The notes under the pieces: model-generated
Told to the model about the DNA's origin: nothing
Seen by the model: the letters and a program-made list of their open reading frames with translations, nothing else
The model's database searches: none
Shown: positions 31,780-44,114 of the stretch, piece after piece
Position numbering within the stretch: position 1 is the stretch's first letter
Layout of the letters: each line of letters begins with the position of its first letter
Assembly (NCBI GenBank): GCA_031769625.1
Contig: JAUIMM010000566.1
Coordinates: 4,593,001 to 4,657,000 of the forward strand
Direction: 5' to 3'
DNA from: Taudactylus pleione
Lineage: Eukaryota > Chordata > Amphibia > Anura > Myobatrachidae
DNA: 64,000 nucleotides
Made by a program: the position numbers and the translations under genes

Positions 31780-32915
31780 CCAGGGCCGAAAGTAGGATTT
31801 TTGTCACCCGGGGCAAGACAGTAATTTGGAGCCCCCCTTCCCTCTCAGGTGATGATGTTTAAAATGTCTTAGGGAGCAAGTTTTAATGCACACTCAAACA
31901 TGATATGAAGAGATGTAAAGAAACCACCATGAAAATATAAAAGTTTGAGGAAGCTACAATTTAAAGCAGTATGATATGCATGTGGTTGCATGAGAAATTG
32001 ATAATGGAATAACTTATTGAATTTACAAAGGTGAATGCTAATCCAATTGTGACAAAACTATAGGGAACACCGACCAGCCTAATGTTATACATTTAGCATA
32101 TTGTTTTCTACCTTATAAGCACCTTGTTTAGCAATTATTACTATACTAGTTTTGAGGACATTTCACTTGCCAGGGCAGTGGGCACTAGCTTGTGCCCAGC
32201 ATTGTCAGGCTTTTTTTTCCCCCTCCTCTCTTCTGCCCTCTTGTCATCTTGTTCCCTCTTCTCCTGTCTTATCCCTACCACCTCGTATCTTTCTCTACCA
32301 GCCGCCTCTCTTTCCCTTCATGTGCAGCCCACTGACTTTTCACTGAGCCCAACACCGCCTGCCTGTCCCCGCAGGCCACACGCGCTCCTCACCTCCGGGC
32401 AGCTCAGCTCTCACTGAATAGATCACACAGCCAGGAGCGTAGCAGCCGCCATCCAGCCCTGTATCACCACCGGCCGGTGATTCACCGGCTCCCACGCACC
32501 CGCGGTACACCTGACAGTCACTCTGGTGGCAGCGCCAGTCATTAGTGCTGCTCTCCCCTCACTTCAATGAAGCTGGCACCGTCCTCATTTGGCGCCTCTC
32601 CCAAGCCACCAATGGGGCTGCAGGAACTGTAGATACACCGCCGCTGCCGATGTGTTAGAGGCCTCACATCACCTGCTTACATCCCTCACACCACTTTCGT
32701 GCTGCTGAGCCGGAGTCAGCAACAGGCCTGAGAGAGCTCATCATCCCCGATCACAGCAGCGGCCGTCATGCCGCTCTGTCTGTCTGTGTCCTGCGCACGC
32801 TGCACTGCTTCCTTGTCTGGAGAGACTCCGCCACTCCTCTCTTTTGTCTCGTCACCCCCTCAGATCTGGCACCCGGTGCACATGCACCCTTAGCCCCCCC
32901 CTAGTTGAGGCCCTG
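31780..32915. mobile_element. hAT-like non-autonomous element (CAGGGCC ends)
   Basis: The ends are CAGGGCCGAAAGTAGG and CTAGTTGAGGCCCTG. ACTTAG lies on both sides (31774-31779, 32916-32921), consistent with a 6- to 8-bp TSD. The interior is CT-rich at 32200-32340, then CpG-rich. No transposase was seen. Confidence 0.6.
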
Positions 32916-32984
32916 ACTTAGTGAGGTCTGTAGTTTCCTCCATCTATCAAAAAGATGAAAATTTCAATATAAAGCAATATAATT

Positions 32985-33115
32985 CCCTGTAGATTGTAAG
33001 CTAGCGAGCAGGACCTTCCTACCTATATATCCGTCTGTTATTACCCAGTTTTGTTCTATTAATGTTTCCAATTGTAAAGCGCAATGGAATATGCTAATAA
33101 ATGATAAATAAATAA
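32985..33115 (+). repeat. Frog-type interspersed repeat 3' tail
   Basis: AGATTGTAAGCTAGCGAGCA, then GGACCTTCCTACC, TGTTATTACCCAG and AATTGTAAAGCGCAATGGAA, ending in (AAATAAAT)n. It is the clearest of the copies in the window. Confidence 0.65.
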
Positions 33116-33640
33116 AATTTAAAGGACAATTAAACAAAACAGATTTTGGAACCCTGATAAAGGGTTAAATAAATATAGGGATGGTTTCTGGACTTTATAT
33201 ATGTGATATATTTACTATTCAGCGGCAAAACTTAGAAATTTTATGAATTGTTGTTATACAGTATATTAAGTAATTTATGTCTAAATATATTTAATGTACA
33301 AGTATTTATTAAAAATAAGGTATGTACCTAAGGTTACAAAATGGCAAAAATGCCCCAAAACCTACATTTATAGCACGCCTCTCAGAGGTTTCTAGAAGCA
33401 GTGCAGGGCAAGGGAGCACAAGCTTTGAGTGAGAAGCAGAGGTGTCGCATGTGTCTTCAGGCAGGGTATATAAGGATGGCCAGCAGCAGCTGCCGGTCAG
33501 TCTGCAGATCCCTCCCTCCAGTGCTCACCCCACTGTGTCCTGAGCAGGGCACAGGGGGTGGAGTCAGAGAGGAAGCAGTGCCCAGCAGCCTATCACTGCT
33601 CAGCTGGTGTAGGCAGTGTCGAAGTTGAATAATTGAGTGA
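33116..33640. other. Intergenic DNA, nothing recognised
   Basis: AT-rich, then a GC-balanced stretch. No supported feature. Confidence 0.35.
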
Positions 33641-34890
33641 GACAAGTTCAGTTTAAAATTTAATCGCAGCGACGCCATCTTGCGAATGGCCGCAAGACTC
33701 CATTTTGGAAATGAGATCGCAAGAAACCATTTTGTGTGGTCAGCATTAATTCAAGTTATAACCCAGGAGCTAAGAACAGATGGCAATGTTTTTGTTGACC
33801 TACCAAGGGCAACGGGAAAAAACAGCTTTCTAAGTAGAAGTAAATAAGAAGAGACAATGGGTATTTTTACATACAAATTGGGAATCCCTGGATGCAGATA
33901 AAGTATAGTTGTGGCAATTGTAATATAATATCTACACAATTGGATTTGCCTGAATCCTAGACAGGATGTCTCCAAATCCCACAGTTTGAGGTGATAATAC
34001 ATTTGCATTTCACACAAGAGTCTGTGAGAACAAAAGAGGTTTTGTTTTCCTTTGAACACAGCAGGTGGGGGCCTGCTGACAGAGGGCATGTAGAATTACA
34101 ACCCTCAGCCATCCACACTGCTGGATGTTCACTTCGTGTATGAGAGATTATGCACTTAAATCTCACCCATTAATAACTAGCGTCCTTATACCAAACCCCC
34201 GAATACCCACACACTACATATTCGCACATAAGGTTCCATAAGCATCAGAATGTATGATTCAAGAAGGTTCAGTTAGTTTAAATGCTAAGAAATAAAGATA
34301 TTTGTTAACTAAGGAATTATACAAGATAAACATGTCATTCTTGGAGTTGTTCTGATGCATACTCTTTCCACAGTTTTCCGGTGCTATCGGTGAGGAGATC
34401 GCATTATGCATTCTCGAGTTATGGACCGCAGAACCTACAAGCAACCAAAATGTATATTTTAGATTCAACTGTTAGGATGCTAAAGGAGGCGTTACCAGAA
34501 AGACTCCGGCTGTTAGAGGCAGGGAAAGTCTATTTGAAACAAACCTGTTAAATGTGTCGTTACATATGCTTCTCTGGGAACCAATGAGATCAGCAGGAAG
34601 TTCTCCCTTTGTCCTGTTTCAGTCTGGGGGGGAATAAATACACGTGTCCAAACACTGGTTTGCCAGTTCATGCTGAATTTTGGGTGAACTGAGGATATCT
34701 AGTCAGAAGTCTATCTCTGGGTCCGAAGGCGCAGCGTATGTATAACCGTACTTGGTCTGTATTATTTCCTTTTACGCCTAAATTATGTATGTATAGATTG
34801 CGTGTAACTGACTGTACTTTTACCCAAATAATACTTGTGCGTTGGAACCACAGATTCCACTCCTGTCTTTATTTGTGGTCATACTGCGTA
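33641..34890 (+). mobile_element. Possible solitary LTR-like sequence
   Basis: The stretch has LTR-like organisation: a CCAAT motif (GGGAACCAATGAG, 34577), AATAAA at about 34633, and a GT-rich zone ending near 34890. I found no confident TG..CA ends, TSD, primer site or coding region, so this is only a suggestion; it could be unrelated DNA. Confidence 0.25.
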
Positions 34891-34910
34891 CGCAATTAGC
34901 ATTGTGTTTA

Positions 34911-35035
34911 GAGGTTTATAGGCAGGTTTTGTCTTAGAGGTTCTAGGCAGGTGAATCTTAGAGGTTTATAGGCAGGTTTTGTCTTAGAGGTTCTAGGCAG
35001 GTGAATCTTAGAGGTTTATAGGCAGGAATGTATTA
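34911..35035. repeat. 50-bp tandem repeat, 2.5 copies
   Basis: GAGGTTTATAGGCAGG recurs at 34911, 34961 and 35011, separated by near-identical text (TTTTGTCTTAGAGGTTCTAG). Confidence 0.9.
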
Positions 35036-36012
35036 AAAGGTTTATTGACAAATTCAACAGCAGGGGTCGGCTACCTACCGTAGTGCACAGTGGTGGTGGA
35101 GGTTCCCGGTAGCTACAGTGTGTCTGGGCTTGGTCCGGGCTTTCAGCGGAGAAGATGGTGAAGCAGACAGGAGGCGTACCTCTAACCAATGAGACGGAGC
35201 CACGGCTGGATGTTCCAGCTAGGAGGTGGCTCATCTGCCCAAGGAGGGGGTACAGTCAGTAGGAGCCCTTGGTAGCAGTAGTAGCCTAGAGCCCTGACAG
35301 TCAAGGTAGTTACAGCCCTGGCCACTGAATAGTGCTGTAAGTGTTTATTCCAGTGCAGCAGCTGGAAACAAAGCAGTGAAACGCTACTGTTATACTGTAT
35401 GACCATGCACAACACTGAAAATTGATACCAATGCTGGACATACATACGGCCAGATAAAATGCCTGTCAGACCAACAGATATTTTATACGGCAGCCTGACA
35501 CCCTGCAGATATCGTGGGCATACACTGTGAGATATCTCACAGTGTATTAGCCCTGATATCTGTACTCCATCCCCGGGGTGGAGACATTTCCCCGTTGCTT
35601 CCATGGAAAGAAACAGTGTGAATGTCTGTCTGTCGGCTGCGATTGGACATACACTGCCCGATGTGGCCGACATTTAACATACAAAATATCGCATCGGACG
35701 GGCATGACCGATCGATATTTTATGTACTCAGAACTTCACTTATACTCCATTTTAATTGTAGTGTTTATCAGGATTATTTTGACTATCATTGTTCTTAGTA
35801 TTTTTGAGTGTGCATCTGCATTCCTTGTCCCCTGCATTGTACTACAAGTCCAAGCCCCTTCACCCTTTCCACTATATATGTGTATATTCCACTATATACT
35901 CTATGTGTATACTGTACACTTGAAGGTTGAGACTCCTTCTGCTTGGTATTTGCACCCACCCATCTGCCCTTAGGTGTTTTTAATCATCTGCACAGGTTCC
36001 TACATTGCTGTC
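35036..36012. other. Intergenic DNA with a decayed palindromic element
   Basis: 35440-35740 shows short palindromes (GTGAGATATCTCAC at 35527-35540) and mirrored 'ATATTTTAT' ends, suggesting a MITE. The segment 35341-35433 is directly repeated at 36873-36965. Confidence 0.35.
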
Positions 36013-36013
36013 C

Positions 36014-36640
36014 AGTGGCGGGCTGGGCCGGGGGGCAGGGTGCCATGTGCCCCCCGGGCCGCAGCGTCATGCGGGCCGCGGGCAGTCTGTGTCACTGTGA
36101 CACAGACTGGACCGCGTGTGTAGCGCTGACCGGACGGAGTTCGGTCAGCGCTACACAGCACAAACACACAGCCGCCGGAGCCAGCAGCTGTGTGTTTGCT
36201 TTAGCAGCTGATGACAGTCAGACAGACTTTCATCGGCTGCTGCTCCCACTGCCAGAGCCGGACATTTTCCGGCTCCCGCAGTGGGTAATGGGAGTGACGC
36301 GTCACTCCCATGACGCGTCACTCCCATAATGCAAAGCGGCGGACGGAGGAGCTGATCTCGGCGGCGGGACCAGGAGCAGGAGCGGGTGTCAGGTAAGTGT
36401 TTTTTTTTTTTTATATATTATGTGTCTACTGCGGGGGGTCTGGCACTATAAGGAGGAGACCACTACTGGGGGCACTACAAAGGGGGGGACTACTACTACT
36501 GGGGGCGCTACAAGGGGGGGGACTACTACTACTGGGGGCACTACAAGGGGGGACTACTACTACTGGGGGCACAGTGTCATTTTTTATTTATTATACATTT
36601 TATATGTTTATTGATGTATTACTATTTCTTATGCATTGAT
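36014..36640 (+). mobile_element. hAT-like element, left end only (CAGTGGCGGGCTGGGCC)
   Basis: CAGTGGCGGGCTGGGCCGGG is a typical local hAT terminus. The interior has inverted repeats (GTAGCGCTGACCG..CGGTCAGCGCTAC, 36120-36155) and a GGGGGCACTACAAGG..GGACTACTACT repeat (36460-36570) resembling those at 20870-21260 and 39930-40780. No matching right end was found. Confidence 0.45.
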
Positions 36641-38417
36641 ACGGATATCATATTATATAATATTAAATTGATATATTTATTTATTGATTGTTCTATGGCA
36701 TAATTATTTTTTTTTACCCAACACACACTTTTTATCTTCTCTATTTATATGATAGGTGATTCATAATTTTTAACACATTTGGCATATGGCCATCTATATT
36801 ACTATAATTGTGTATAGTTATTGAATTGGGCTGTTAATTTTTTCTTTTGTTTTTTACTCGTTGTCCCTTGCAGTGTTTATACCAGTGCATCAGCAGCAGC
36901 ATCTGGATACAAAGCAGTGAAACGCTACTGTTATGCTGTGCGACCTTGCACAACACCGAAAATTGATACTAATACTTATAAGCAGCTTAGCTGCAAAGTA
37001 ATATTCTGCAGCAGCATTAAGGAAGTAACACACGTTGAACTATAGCTGACCGCTGCAGTCACAGATTATTAATTCAACTAAATTTAAGAAGACCGAGGAT
37101 AAATAATTCCAGCTTTGTTTCTGACTCCAGCACGGTGATTAGAGTTATACTGTCAACTATTATATAGATTTGTTTAGTAGTTTATAGGACCCTTTGCGGC
37201 ATTCTTATGTGAGTAATACAGTTAAGAGTCATTATTATCACATGGTGTTTGTTATTTAACCAGATTTACAGTAGGACACAAGGTTAAGAGATTATACCGA
37301 TTTATGGCCTATTGCACTCTTAAGTAATTTGCATCCCCAAATTATTATGGTGATATCAATATCTGAAATATGAACATTTGTTATAGGCAGTTGTATAAAG
37401 GGTTTGTGTAAAGTAATGTAGCAATATTTGTTTTGTGAGTACCTGTGCCATTGTAATGGACACTGAAAGCGTATTCATGGTAATATGTATATTTTAGTGT
37501 ATGTACATACCTAATGTCTAGGTAAACGGTAATGTATGTAACTATTAATTGTTATACCTGTTTTAAATATGATAACTTATATTAAACTGTAAGTCTACTT
37601 ACCTGACTTATTCAATTCATTTAACTTATTCTCACACTTAAATTAGGGTTTTCCCAAGTAGGCCCATATCTACTACCGAAACTTGGGTGGAGGCATGGAA
37701 CTGATGTAAGGGTATACCACTTAACATGAGGTTAAGGGTAGGTACATGTATACACCAAGGTAGTTAGTAACCTAGGGTCCCTTCACAGAGAGAGGAAAAG
37801 GGGATTTACACTTCAATCTATACGTCAACTTCACCTTCCCCTATACTATAAATGTAGACGACGATGATATGATTCTCCTATCAAATGCCGAAAAGATTCA
37901 GCAAAACAATAGGTAAAAGTATTCCCTCTGAGCAGTTTTCCTCTGTTCTCTCTCTCTGTATTACGTTATCCTTTCTTTTACCCCTGTACTGGGTCCTTTT
38001 CTTTTGAGCCTGTGCCAACTAGTAATGAATTCTGCTTCTCTGCACTGCGGAATAAGATGAAGTCTTCCTTTAACAGGTCTAGCATTAAAGCATCAGTGTC
38101 CTGATTACAGTTGTCTCACTGGGTGCATCTCTTTGCCTTAGCCTTATATATTCTCCTCGGAGGAATTGCTATTCTGTAGGTAACTCAGTGAATTGGCAAT
38201 TACGTTTCTTTTTATGCAACTGACACAAGGCATTTTCTCCTGCAGTGCAAAATTCTGTATGCAAAACTCCTGCACAATTTAGTGGCTGTATGTCTATCCC
38301 CTGGGTCTGGTTAAAGCTATGTGGTATATTAGTATCTACGCTGTTAGATCTCTGCTGTGGGATAAGAGAAGATAATTATTTTCAGATGTGTACAGTTTGT
38401 CTTAGTTTCTCCTATAC
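36641..38417. other. AT-rich intergenic DNA, nothing recognised
   Basis: Apart from the repeat at 36873-36965 (copy of 35341-35433), no element boundary, RNA gene or conserved coding segment could be supported. Confidence 0.35.
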
Positions 38418-38621
38418 CATAGGTTCTCAAACTCGGTCCTCAGGACCCCACAGAGCTCACGTTTTCCAGGTCACCCAGCAGGTGCACAGGTGTATTCATT
38501 ACTCACTGACACATTTTAAAAGATCCACAGGTGGAGCTAATTATTTCACTTGTGATTCTGTGAGGAGACCTGGAAAACATGCACTGTTCGGGGTCCTGAG
38601 GACCGAGTTTGAGAACCACTG
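38418..38621. mobile_element. 204-bp hAT-type MITE with exact 8-bp TSD TCCTATAC
   Basis: The ends CATAGGTTCTCAAACTCGG and CCGAGTTTGAGAACCACTG are inverted repeats. TCCTATAC flanks both sides (38410-38417, 38622-38629). It is related in layout to 3212-3396 (GGTCCTCA core). Confidence 0.85.
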
Positions 38622-39929
38622 TCCTATACCGAAGAAGGCAACACACATGAGAATGGTTGAGCTTTGGGAGCAGTTGAAATTAGCTGTGCCAGTCTGTTAT
38701 AGGTCAGTCCTGAGGGAACTGCAAGAACTTCAATACATTTGACCGGATCCAATGGTGTCACCTTACCGCCATCTGTGTCCCCACTGGCCAACTGTGGCAC
38801 CCCAGAAACTTGTGGGCACTCATCAGTAAACCTGCAGTTCCTGCTGTTCTGCATCATGGACGCTGCTGTCTTGGACAGTAACACATGATCCACTCTGACA
38901 AACCAGTCCCTAGCAACTCCAGTCACATGATTCATCCCAAGGCCAGCTCTAGGCATGTTCCGCCTGAGCTGCCGCACAAGGGCGGCACCCACAGTGGGCG
39001 CGCTGATTTACTGCTGCCATTTTCACTCTCTGACTGGCCCTTTAACGTAAGTGCCGTCTGAATCCCTGCATGCCTGCTCCTTTCCCCGCTACCCACCCTG
39101 CTTCCTGGCTTGAGGACACACCCACGTACCTATACTGTCAGCCAACCAGGATTGGGCAGTGCTGAGGGGGCCGGACGTGACCCATGAAGAGATAGTGTCT
39201 GGCGTCACACACTGTCCCTGCCTGTGCAGTGAGTCTAATGCACCTGAGGTGTGGATAGTGGACTGGGCAGTGGGTCAGACAGCGTCAGTGAGGTGACAGT
39301 GTGTCACAGTGCCGGCAGTGGCAGATGCTGTCTCTGGCTACTGCTAGCAGTGGGTGCGGCCCGTGGGACAGCAGATTGTGGTGGACAGAGGACTGTGGAC
39401 CAGAGGACAGACTGGTCACCAGTGACTACTACAACTAGTGAGTCTGAGGCTGAGCCTCAGCCAAGCGCCTGAGTCCTGACTGACTGTGACTGACTGGAAC
39501 CCAGCTGGCAATTGACCACCAGGAGGAGTCAAGAGGAAGTCTTAAAAACTATGTGAACTGAGGAGGGGGGGAACGGATGGTTTTGTGGTGGTGGTGGTGA
39601 GAGGTGCCTGCAGGGTGAGCCGGGGAGGGGGGGAGAATGAGCAGCACCACCAGTGTAGTATGAAGACGCAAGCTCAGCTAGTCACTCAGCAGACAGCATT
39701 TGCTGAGTCCTAGATGGGATAAGGGGGGGATGCAGTGTCATAACTAGGGTATTTGGAGCCCAGGGCAAATTTGAAAATATAGCGCCCCACCACTATGTGC
39801 GCACAGCAAAAAAATGGGTGTGGTCACAAGGGGCGTGGCCACTGAAAAATGGGGTGTGTCTACATGACACACACACCTTTCTTGTCACTGGGAACATTTC
39901 TTTCCATTTGCACCTTAATGCAGTGCCCC

Positions 39930-40780
39930 TTATACAGTCCCCCCTATGCAGTGCCCCTAGTAGTGGTCCCCCTTATATAGTACCCCCAGTATACATAGCC
40001 CCCAGTAGTGGTCCCTCTTATGCAGCCCCCGATTAGTTCCCCTTATACAGGCCCCAGTAGTGATCCCCCATATGCAGTGCCCCTTACACAGTTCCCCCTG
40101 TAGTAGTCCCCCTTATGCAGCCCGCCATTAGTTCCCCTTATACAGTGCCCCCCGTAGTGATCCCCCATATGCAGCCCCCCCAGTAGTGCCCCTTATACAG
40201 TGTCCCCACTAGTTGTCCCCCTTATGCAGGCCCCCAGTAGTTGTCCCCCCTATGCAGTGCCCCCTGTAGTGGTTCTCCCTTTTCAGTGCCCCCTGTAGTG
40301 GTCCCCCCTGTGCAGTGCCCCCAGTAGTAAGCCCCTTATATAGTGCCCCAGTAGGAGTCCCCTTGATGCAGTGCCCCCAGTAGTAGTCACCCCCCAGTAG
40401 TAGTCCCCAGTAGTGGTCCCCCCCAATGCAGTGCCCCCAGTAATAGTCCCCCCAATACAGTGCCCTTTATAGTGGCCCCTGTAGGAGTCCCCCTTAATGC
40501 AGTGCCCCCTGTAGTAGACCCCAGTACTGGTCCCCCCCATGCAGTGCCCCCAGTAGTATCCCCCCCAGTAGTAGCCCCCAGTGGTGGTCCCCCCTATAGC
40601 AGTGCCCCTACTAGTAGTCCCCTCCTTAGTAATAGTCCCCCCCCTGTAGTAGACCCCAGTATGGTCCCCCCCGGAGCAGTGCCCCCTGTAGTATCCCCCC
40701 ACTAATAGTCCCCAGTAGTGGAACCCGCGCCCCCCCCCGAAGCAGTGCCCCCAGTAGTAGTCCCCCCCTTAGCCCCCCCA
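39930..40780. repeat. Degenerate CAGTGCCCCC-AGTAGT repeat inside C
   Basis: Units of the form (T/A)TGCAGTGCCCCCAGTAGTAGTCCCCC recur dozens of times with irregular spacing, like 20870-21260 and 36460-36570. It gives long spurious Gly/Tyr- or Pro-rich ORFs on both strands. Confidence 0.8.
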
Positions 40781-41621
40781 GATAAATACACACTGAAATG
40801 AAACAATAAATAAAGGAAAAATTCTTACCTGAATCCACGCTGCCGTCTGCACGTCATTCCTCCCGAGCTGGCATGCTCTGCATTATGGGAGAGACGCCAT
40901 GACGTCATGATGTCTCTCCCATTACCCACTGCAGGAGCCGGAAGGGAGCTGGCTCTTGCTGTGGGCGCTGCGGCTGCAGCTGTCAATGAGAGTCTGTCTG
41001 ACTCTCATTGGCTGCTGTTTAACACACACATCGCCGCCAGCGCTGGCGGTGATGTGTGTGCAGCAGCAGCAGCAACCAATGAGAGTCTGTCTGACCTCAT
41101 TAGCTGCTGATTCACACACACATCGCTGCCGCTCGGCTCGGCTGCCACAACGCTGCTGCTGCCGCTCGTCTGACTCTCATTGGCTGCTGGTTAACACACA
41201 CATCGCCAGGGGCGGATTGGGATGAAAAACCAGCCCGGGAAAATTCTGGTAGCAGCTCTAATGGGGGCGGGTCTGCTGAGGGGGCGGGGACTGTTGAGGG
41301 GAGCGGGAGCATCTGAATGTGCAAGGACAAAGACACCCACTGTCAGTGTGCACAGATGCTGCAATCATGCTTTGTGCAGCTTCAGACACCAACGACAGTC
41401 GCGCCATTGAAACTTGCACCAGCCCTATGCTAGGGGCAGATCATCCAAATAAGTATGGCCTCCAATGTGAGCTATTCAGTGTCTCTGTACACAACCACTT
41501 TCCTCAGCACTCCTGTGTCACTCCAATAACACGTCCATCGTTACATCTGCGTCTGATTAGCCAATCCTGTGTAACCAAACTGGAACGGCCAACACATTTC
41601 TGATGCACTTATTTGTGTCCA

Positions 41622-42043
41622 CAGCTATTGCGAGCGGCCAGATGATGGTCGCGATGGTCTCGACCATCTCGGCCTGCGACGAGACCCTTGCGGTCGGGTC
41701 TCGTTCCTGCAAGCCCCAGTGAGCTTCTGGCGCTTAATAGAGGCGGAAGCTCACCACTGACATCACGAGTGATGTCAGTGGGGCTGCCCCCAAACGTCAG
41801 GCGTTCCGTCGGGAACGCCTCCGTTTGGCCAGCCACCCCCCCTGCCCGCCTCCAAAACAGTGCGAGCTGTCGATCAAAATTGACAGCTGCCCCCTTTTGG
41901 TGCGAGACCTGGAGCGACAGAGGGCCCGTTGCTAGCCGGGGCTCGCGCATGTGCACGCTGGAGCCAGCTCCGGCATGCGCAGTGGCCAAACATCGACCTG
42001 CTCGCGAGCGCATAACGTTTGCGAGCGGGTCTGAATCAGGCCC
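41622..42043 (-). mobile_element. Hairpin-chain Harbinger MITE, truncated at one end
   Basis: The right end is GGGTCTGAATCAGGCCC. Internal stems match the chain family: ACTGACATCACGAGTGATGTCAGT at 41758-41781, AGGCGTTCC..GGGAACGCCT near 41799-41820, and ATGGTCGCGATGG..CCATC near 41644-41670. Opposite orientation to 14944-15493. Confidence 0.7.
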
Positions 42044-42057
42044 TGTGTTCACTCTAA

Positions 42058-43059
42058 GGGCCTGATTCAGACCCGCTCTCTGCTGCTGCCCGCACGCTGG
42101 GATTGTGGGCGTGTTTTTTTATTTTTGTTCTCCAGGCGCTCGCAAAGCTGTGGGAGACCACCCACAGCGGTATACAATCAAGAAGCCGGCTGCCTTAATA
42201 CCGGCAGCCGGCTTCCTGACTATCCTATTCGATTGGGATGCCGGGCGCCGCGAGCGGACAGCCACAGGGGGGAGGGTTAGGTTTAGGGCACCCCGGGGGG
42301 GACTTAGGGTTAGGCACCCCACCGGGAGGGTTAAGGTCAGGCTAGGGGGAGGGAGGGTTAGGGTTAGGCACCCCCGGGGGGAGGTTAGGGTTAGGCACGC
42401 CGCCGGGGGACTTCGGTTTAGGCAGTGGGGAAAGGGGGGTTAGGGTTAGGCACTTAGAGGGGGGATTAGGGTTTGGCACAGGGGGGGAGGTTAGGGTTAG
42501 GCACCCCTAAGGAGGGTTAGGGTTAGGGGGGTTAGGTTAGTAGATACCTACGTTAGGACGATCTGGATTTCCAGTGCTGTCGGGCTTCCTCTGCCGGGCT
42601 CTGCTGGTTTGTCGGGCTGTTGCTGCTGGGATTCGAGCTCCCGGCCATGCGCAGCCGGGATATCATACCGATTCCTACACAGCTTGTGCGAGCGGCCAGG
42701 AGACAATCGCGATAATCGCGACCATCGACTTTGCGACGAGACCCTATGGTAGGGTCTAGGCCGCCGCAAGGCCGAGTGGACTTCCTGCTCTAATAGAGCA
42801 GGAAGTCCACTATTGACATCAGTAGTGATGTCAGTAAGGCCTCCCTACAAATGCCAGGCGTTCCTAAGGGAACGCCTTCGTTTGTCCAGCCACCCCCCCT
42901 AACCGCCCACAAAATGTGGCGAGCTGTCACTCACCATCGACAGCCGCCCCGTGGGTGCTTGACGGGGCTCGCGCTCGCTGGACGCGGCGCATGCGCAGTG
43001 CCTAAACATCGGGCCGCTTGCAAGCACACAGCGCTTGTGCCCGGGTCTGAATCAGGCTC
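42058..43059 (-). mobile_element. Larger hairpin-chain Harbinger MITE (1.0 kb), TSD TAA/TAG
   Basis: The ends are GGGCCTGATTCAGACCC and GGGTCTGAATCAGGCTC. The interior holds GAAGCCGGCTGCC..GGCAGCCGGCTTC (42181-42216), the TTAGGG-like repeat 42260-42540, then the chain stems TGGACTTCCTGCTC..GAGCAGGAAGTCCA (42777-42811), TTGACATCAGTAGTGATGTCA (about 42814-42834) and AGGCGTTCC..GGAACGCCT (42857-42876). Confidence 0.75.
42260..42540 (+). repeat. Degenerate GGGTTAGGGTTAGGCACCCC repeat (telomere-like wording)
   Basis: GTTAGGGTTAGGCAC recurs about ten times at irregular 25-35 bp spacing. It is inside a MITE and interrupted by G and C runs, so it is a minisatellite rather than a true telomeric tract. 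Confidence 0.8.
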
Positions 43060-43514
43060 TAGATCCGGTGCCGGACCTAGAGAAAGGGCACTTCTGCGCG
43101 TGGCTAAGGCGCACGTCCGAAAAGAGCCATGGTCAAGGAAAAGGGGGCGTGTCTTTATGACACATCCCCTTTATGTCAGTCTTTGGGGCATGCCCCCAAG
43201 CCCTGCTTTTCTCACTGTGAATGGATGCCGGGAGCATGCGCCCAGCATCTACTCACCGACGCCGACCGCTGCACCACCATTTACCCCACCCACGGGACAC
43301 TGCGGCCCGCGGGTGGGGACAGAACCCCCAGGCTTGTTTCAGAAGGGCGCTGCGCCGGACGGCAGGGTGCTTTCTGCCCTTTAGAAATAGGGCAGGGCAC
43401 AGAGCCCCGCTGAAACAGTCTAGTAGGAACGCTAGATCACATGACTGCACATTATTCCCAGACCACAGTTTTCAGCATAACCTGTAAACAGATCCACCTG
43501 TAAACACTAGCACA

Positions 43515-43830
43515 GGGGGCTATTCAATTCAGTGTTTACAGAATGTTGAATAGCCCCGGGAAGGAGTTACTGGAGCTATTCAATTGACCGCACTGTTAAG
43601 TCTGACTAGAACCACTTAAGTCGGGAATGCCAGTGACCGCGCCTTAAGCTGGGTATTTAGTCGCGCTAACCGGCATCCTCCGACCAAAGTGACGGCCACA
43701 ATGCTGTAGGATTTCTGCTCTCACTTCAGGAGGGTGCAAGCAGAAATCCTCTCAGTTGGACTTAACAGAACGGTCAATTGAATAGCTCCTTTCCGGGCTA
43801 TTGAACATCACACTGAATTGAATCGCCCCC
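43515..43830. mobile_element. Palindromic MITE, 316 bp (GGGGGCTATTCAATTCAGTGT ends)
   Basis: The left arm GGGGGCTATTCAATTCAGTG, then GGAGCTATTCAATTGACCG, is mirrored by CGGTCAATTGAATAGCTCC and CACTGAATTGAATCGCCCCC. Arms of about 110-150 bp have small indels. No protein is encoded. Confidence 0.75.
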
Positions 43831-43916
43831 AGAGAGACACTACTGACAAAATAACAGCACATCACCGCCACACTGACGGACATACTGTACACATTTCAGA
43901 AAAAGTTAATCTTTTT

Positions 43917-44106
43917 AAGGGCCTAATTTATTAACAAGTTCTATCATTCACAACAAGTGATACAACTCATTGCGTATGATAATGGTGCTCCGGCCAATCA
44001 GCTCCCAACTGTCATTTTTCAAATAGATGACAGTTGGGAAGGTGATTGGCTGGAGCACTATTATCATATGCAACGAGTTTCATCACTCATTAATAAATGA
44101 GGACCC
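43917..44106. mobile_element. Palindromic MITE, about 190 bp
   Basis: GGGCCTAATTTATTAACAAG and TTAATAAATGAGGACCC form the ends. GTATGATAATGGTGCTCCGG.. with TGGAGCACTATTATCATATG, and CCCAACTGTCAT with ATGACAGTTGGG, complete the stem. Confidence 0.65.
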
Positions 44107-44114
44107 TAGTCACT

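Noticed and set aside
35182..35673. 163-codon minus-strand ORF
   Set aside because: It runs through a decayed palindromic element and unrelated DNA with no recognisable domain.
40283..40838. Gly/Tyr-rich minus-strand ORFs
   Set aside because: They come from the degenerate CAGTGCCCC-AGTAGT repeat; no other support.
42260..42540. Interstitial telomere tract
   Set aside because: TTAGGG is present only as GTTAGGGTTAGGCAC units spaced by G/C runs inside a MITE, not as a continuous (TTAGGG)n run.
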